DNA of 45,254 bases, from NCBI GenBank assembly GCA_938049225.1, contig CALICM010000040.1:1-45254 (forward strand), in the 5' to 3' direction. The position numbers and the translations under genes were made by a program. The notes under the pieces were generated by a model, which saw nothing but the letters and a program-made list of their open reading frames with translations, did no database searches and was not told the origin of the DNA. This document shows, in pieces, positions 42,592 through 45,254 of this stretch. Source of the stretch: an uncultured Paracoccaceae bacterium (GTDB lineage: Bacteria > Pseudomonadota > Alphaproteobacteria > Rhodobacterales > Rhodobacteraceae). Position 1 is the stretch's first letter, and every line of letters starts with the position of its first letter.

Positions 42592-42959
42592 CCCCCTAAA
42601 ATCTTCAAAAATATCCCGGGGAGTGCGAAGGCCTGACCCCTAGCACGCTGACGCAAGATCAGTCAGGTTCGCGCCACCTCCAGAGACAAAAGGGGCTAAA
42701 CCGCGCCGGGTTTGACAGGTCCATTCGCATGGCGTGGTGCCCCACCGTTTTTTCGAAACTTTCCTCAACAACGAGATCATTCGGAGTTTGACAGAAACTA
42801 TGAGTTTAACGTACTGACCAACAGACTGAAGCAGAGTGGTTTTGGCGACAAACCCAAAGACTTGGATCCACGGTTCGAACAAGCTGCAAAGGCCAAGTCG
42901 GCATCTGTGTATGCTGATCTTCGCGACGGACACAGGGATGAAATGCCTGGGAATTGGCG
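42592..42959. other. stretch before the glycosyltransferase, composition shift
   Basis: About 370 bases with no secure gene. CCCGGGG-flanked AT-rich sequence right after the broken gene could end transcription. TTGACA hexamers occur at 42712 and 42788 without a good -10 at standard spacing. Base composition falls from the GC-rich level of priA to a visibly lower one within this stretch. A possible short gene end is described separately. Confidence 0.4.
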
Positions 42960-42963
42960 ATGA
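42712..42963 (+). CDS. doubtful short ORF coupled to the glycosyltransferase
   Basis: An 83-codon reading (from a TTG) ends YADLRDGHRDEMPGNWR, with its TGA overlapping the glycosyltransferase ATG in an ATGA arrangement. Its second half (NYEFNVLTNRLKQSGFGDKP) is protein-like; the first half is not convincing. It could be the tail of a lost upstream gene whose 3' end stayed attached to the glycosyltransferase, or simple chance. No family recognised. Confidence 0.25.
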   Translation: MTGPFAWRGAPPFFRNFPQQRDHSEFDRNYEFNVLTNRLKQSGFGDKPKDLDPRFEQAAKAKSASVYADLRDGHRDEMPGNWR

Positions 42964-44357
42964 CGATTGGCACAAGAATGAACCGAAAACCAACAGCGAC
43001 CGTCGTGCTACGCGCAAAAGATGAAGCACCATACCTGCTTGAGTGGGTAGCGCACCACCAGTCGCTTGGGTTTGATAAGATTGTCGTTATTACGCATAAC
43101 CTCACGGATGGCAGCGAGGCATTTCTGACCGCACTAAGCGATGCACGGAAAATTCATTGGGTCGACGTTACCAGGGATTTGTCGCTCTTACCTCCTGAGG
43201 CGCAACGTAACCGTGTGGTAAACGATGCTGCCCTAGAGGCGGTCAGGGGACCCGCGGCCTCCGACTGGTTTTATGTGGCAGATGCGGACGAGTTCTTGGT
43301 TATGGCCGCGCAACGCGAAATCGGCGATTGGCTAGAGGATTTTGTTTCGTTCGAGCAGGTCCTTGTCGGGTGGAAGAACCTCACCCCGATCAACCAGAAC
43401 TTGCGGCTCGCTGGGCGAAACCCTTCCGTCATCGGGGTCTGGCATGGCAAGCTCGCAGCGGTTATCAAGTCATTCACGCGAACGGACGCGATCGATAATA
43501 CCGGGCCGCACAGGCTTCTCTCAAATGAAAAACTTGACAAGCTTGCACTCGCGAACGGGAAGCCGCCGGATCAACTAACGCTGGACAAGATCGTTCAGGT
43601 CAGAGACACAAAAAAGGGGCCGGGCGGGGCGAAGATTCTCTTTCAGGATCCGAACTGGACCGCGGCATGCAAAGACGCCGTTCAGCTACATTATAAGTAC
43701 CGCAGCGTTGAGGAATACATCGTCAGCAAAATTGGGCGGGGTAGCCTTTCGGAAAGCTTCCTACGGAACTCGATGCCGGACTATATCTCTCGTGTGCGTT
43801 CGGGCTTCAACAATCCAACAATAGATACAGAACCGTACTTCCGTGACCGACTTCGGAAAGGCATGGGACGCTTGCTGGACCTGGAAGCTGTAGCCGCCGG
43901 GCATGCGGATATGATGAAAATGTACATGGGGAATGTGGCCAAGATCGGCCCGGACGATCACGCGCTAAAGATGTTCGAAGCCTACGAAGCCGTGCGCGAC
44001 GGATTTGATCTTGTGGCCTGTGCTCGATCCATCCTTTCCAGCGCGAGCAAGGCGGATTGCGATGCGGCCCTACTTCAACTTGCGGCGGCCTGCAGGGAGA
44101 GCGGGGACACTCTTGGGGTTTTTGAAACGCTTCTCGAGCGCGGAACGCGAAGGGGCAGACTCAAAGGGGACGAAGTTGAGAATCTGGTGAGATGCACTGG
44201 TCACAGGCACATGGCGAAACGCCTTGGTACGAGAAGCGAACTAGTCCTTGCGCGAATTAAAATGAGCCGTCGGCGTAATCGGAATAACTACCTTGATGCC
44301 GCCGACATTGCGTACATCAAAAGCGTTTACGCTGAAACGAGTAGCACCCCTTCGTGA
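42960..44357 (+). CDS. family 2-like glycosyltransferase (Glyco_tranf_2_4 type)
   Basis: The 465-residue product has an N-terminal glycosyltransferase domain (about 10-260). It carries TVVLRAKDEAPYLLEWVAHH (the N-E/K-E acidic loop type), HQSLGFDKIVVITHNLTDGS, and the metal-binding DADEF at 108-112. QLHYKYRSVEEYIVSKIGRG follows late in the domain. The C-terminal 170 residues are helical and poorly conserved. The family usually decorates surface polysaccharide or glycoprotein. The ATG at 42960 overlaps a preceding TGA (ATGA). Codon use is less GC-rich than upstream genes, suggesting acquisition by transfer. The methyltransferase-like gene follows immediately. Confidence 0.82.
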   Translation: MTIGTRMNRKPTATVVLRAKDEAPYLLEWVAHHQSLGFDKIVVITHNLTDGSEAFLTALSDARKIHWVDVTRDLSLLPPEAQRNRVVNDAALEAVRGPAASDWFYVADADEFLVMAAQREIGDWLEDFVSFEQVLVGWKNLTPINQNLRLAGRNPSVIGVWHGKLAAVIKSFTRTDAIDNTGPHRLLSNEKLDKLALANGKPPDQLTLDKIVQVRDTKKGPGGAKILFQDPNWTAACKDAVQLHYKYRSVEEYIVSKIGRGSLSESFLRNSMPDYISRVRSGFNNPTIDTEPYFRDRLRKGMGRLLDLEAVAAGHADMMKMYMGNVAKIGPDDHALKMFEAYEAVRDGFDLVACARSILSSASKADCDAALLQLAAACRESGDTLGVFETLLERGTRRGRLKGDEVENLVRCTGHRHMAKRLGTRSELVLARIKMSRRRNRNNYLDAADIAYIKSVYAETSSTPS

Positions 44358-44379
44358 AGCCTTTAATGATATCAAAGAC

Positions 44380-44979
44380 ATGGCAATGAACGTACGACGG
44401 CCAAGAATGACATTCCCGCCGGAGACTGCGGAAGCCCTCCTGAGTTATTATCGAGAGGCGGATACAATACTTGAATACGGCAGCGGCGGATCCACTGTCG
44501 CCGCCGCTGAGCTACTTGGAAAAACGATTTACTCTGTAGAAAGTGATCCGGGCTGGCTATGCCGTCTAAACATGTATCTCCAGAATGCCGACCATCCTTC
44601 GATGCCCTACCTTCTGTGGTCGGACATAGGCCCAACACGGGAATGGGGCCACCCAGCAGATTTGGAGCACTTCCGGAAGTTCCCAAACTACGCGACAGAT
44701 GTTTGGAAGTTGCTCGGGGAGCACCATAGGGACCCAGACGTGGTGCTTATCGACGGCCGTTTCCGCACGGCCTGCTTCCTCGCGACCGCGTTTCGAACAA
44801 GAAAGAGGATAACGGTTCTTTTTGACGATTATGCTCCGCGAAAGTACAAGAAAGTGGTTGAGAAATTCTCGAAGCCCACCTCCTTCGTGGGGAAAATGGC
44901 TGTTTTTGATATTGAACCAACCAAATTCGACGCGGCTATTGTGCTCGACAACCTCGATAGTTTTCTCGATCCGAGTTGA
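44380..44979 (+). CDS. class I SAM-dependent methyltransferase-like protein
   Basis: The product, about 199 residues from this ATG, shows a Rossmann-type motif I ILEYGSGGSTVAAAELLG (30-47) followed by the acidic SVESDPGWLCRL, then DVVLIDGRFRTACFLATAF, a pattern typical of small SAM-dependent methyltransferases found beside surface glycan genes. TFPPETAEALLSYYREAD precedes it as in that family. The start is uncertain. ATGs at 44386 and 44407 are possible, and the frame is open back to 44293, inside the glycosyltransferase gene. Base composition matches the glycosyltransferase. The substrate may be a sugar or glycan end, by context only. Confidence 0.7.
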   Translation: MAMNVRRPRMTFPPETAEALLSYYREADTILEYGSGGSTVAAAELLGKTIYSVESDPGWLCRLNMYLQNADHPSMPYLLWSDIGPTREWGHPADLEHFRKFPNYATDVWKLLGEHHRDPDVVLIDGRFRTACFLATAFRTRKRITVLFDDYAPRKYKKVVEKFSKPTSFVGKMAVFDIEPTKFDAAIVLDNLDSFLDPS

Positions 44980-45170
44980 TCGAAACGCACTATTGCCACT
45001 GTGGTTCGGGAAAGGCGGCTGCTTATGGCAATGGGGTTACTGAGTTAAAAGCCTGTGTCGCAAATTGGGCCCGCGCTCGAAATGAATCACGTCAGGCGTT
45101 GGAAGACATATCTAATCGTGAAAGAGACAGAATTACCAACCAGGACAACGGTTTTGTTGAAAACAGGTAG
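44976..45170 (+). CDS. small unknown cysteine-containing protein
   Basis: A 64-codon reading from TTG 44976 overlaps the methyltransferase TGA (TTGA). It contains HYCHCGSGKAAAYGNGV, reminiscent of a SEC-C type Cys-x-Cys-Gly-Ser-Gly-Lys metal-binding start but without the usual later C-H pair. A charged helical stretch follows. No ribosome-binding site is visible and composition is AT-richer. It may be a real small gene or a fragment. Confidence 0.3.
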   Translation: MIETHYCHCGSGKAAAYGNGVTELKACVANWARARNESRQALEDISNRERDRITNQDNGFVENR

Positions 45171-45226
45171 GTAAGAAAGTACCCGTTTGGTGTGCCCGCT
45201 CTGACGCCGCTTTAGGGAGACTGATA

Positions 45227-45250
45227 ATGTCCATTTTCGATAATGGACAT
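45227..45250. repeat. perfect 9-bp inverted repeat at the window edge
   Basis: ATGTCCATT and AATGGACAT flank a 6-nt TTCGAT spacer. No U-run follows within the window. It could be an operator, a hairpin terminator or the end of a mobile element lying beyond the window. It closes the low-GC block. Confidence 0.5.
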
Positions 45251-45254
45251 CTTG

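Noticed and set aside
42620-42740. tRNA or tmRNA gene in the gap before the glycosyltransferase
   Set aside because: A GGTTCGCGCC string suggested a T-loop, but no flanking complementary stem or acceptor arm could be paired.
1-45254. CRISPR array or toxin-antitoxin module
   Set aside because: No regularly spaced direct repeats and no recognisable toxin-antitoxin gene pair were found by reading.

Overview
The window reads as a chromosomal segment of an alphaproteobacterium, most likely Rhodobacterales (Roseobacter/Rhodobacter group). The grounds are a GC-rich sequence, the nrdR-ribD...ribE-ribB-ribH-nusB order, a pgsA-moaD-moaE operon, a DUF484-xerC pair, a DUF2125 gene, and a MoxR/DUF58/SpoIIM-like/RDD operon. 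This placement is inferred from gene content and family recognition, not from a database search. No rRNA, tRNA, CRISPR array or intact insertion sequence was seen.

Layout. (1) 1-1.6 kb is a strip of decayed genes: a truncated trypsin-like protease, a small protein with an in-frame stop, and the C-terminus of a cytochrome c with a nonsense codon. (2) 1.6-10.6 kb holds the riboflavin cluster nrdR, ribD, ribE, ribBX, ribH, nusB. It is split by an opposite-strand capsule operon, kpsS-wza-kpsC. The ribB product carries a degenerate GTP cyclohydrolase II domain that lacks all zinc cysteines. (3) 10.7-19.5 kb is a tightly overlapping nine-gene envelope operon: DUF4129-like, DUF4350-like, MoxR ATPase, DUF58, SpoIIM-like, RDD, and three related multi-pass membrane proteins. 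It converges on an ExbB/MotA-like channel gene with an OmpA-domain coiled-coil partner (19.5-22.3 kb). Divergent from that pair is a LysM plus solute-binding-like periplasmic protein. (4) 23.6-27.1 kb holds chaC, a DUF2125 protein, and a compact locus made of a DUF6502-type regulator, an overlapping 48-residue GGIGGTG lipoprotein, and a divergent lipoprotein. Two near-identical 19-bp palindromes lie in the divergent gap. This locus is the best candidate for an undescribed system.

(5) 27.1-42.1 kb is mostly housekeeping. It contains hisC-tyrC-extensin-like, rsmE with two unknown genes, ubiA, a BON/OmpA-type envelope protein, pgsA-moaD-moaE, a cytochrome P460-like protein, tal-DUF484-xerC, and priA. 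(6) 42.2-45.25 kb is accessory. A monooxygenase-like gene carries two frameshifts. After it the base composition becomes visibly less GC-rich, with a glycosyltransferase, a methyltransferase-like protein, a small unknown ORF and a perfect inverted repeat at the window edge.

Together the genes supply flavin and molybdopterin cofactors, quinone, phosphatidylglycerol, tyrosine/histidine, capsule lipid-linker synthesis and several envelope-maintenance functions. Gene starts were chosen by reading ribosome-binding sites, overlaps and family N-termini by eye. No alignment or search was run.
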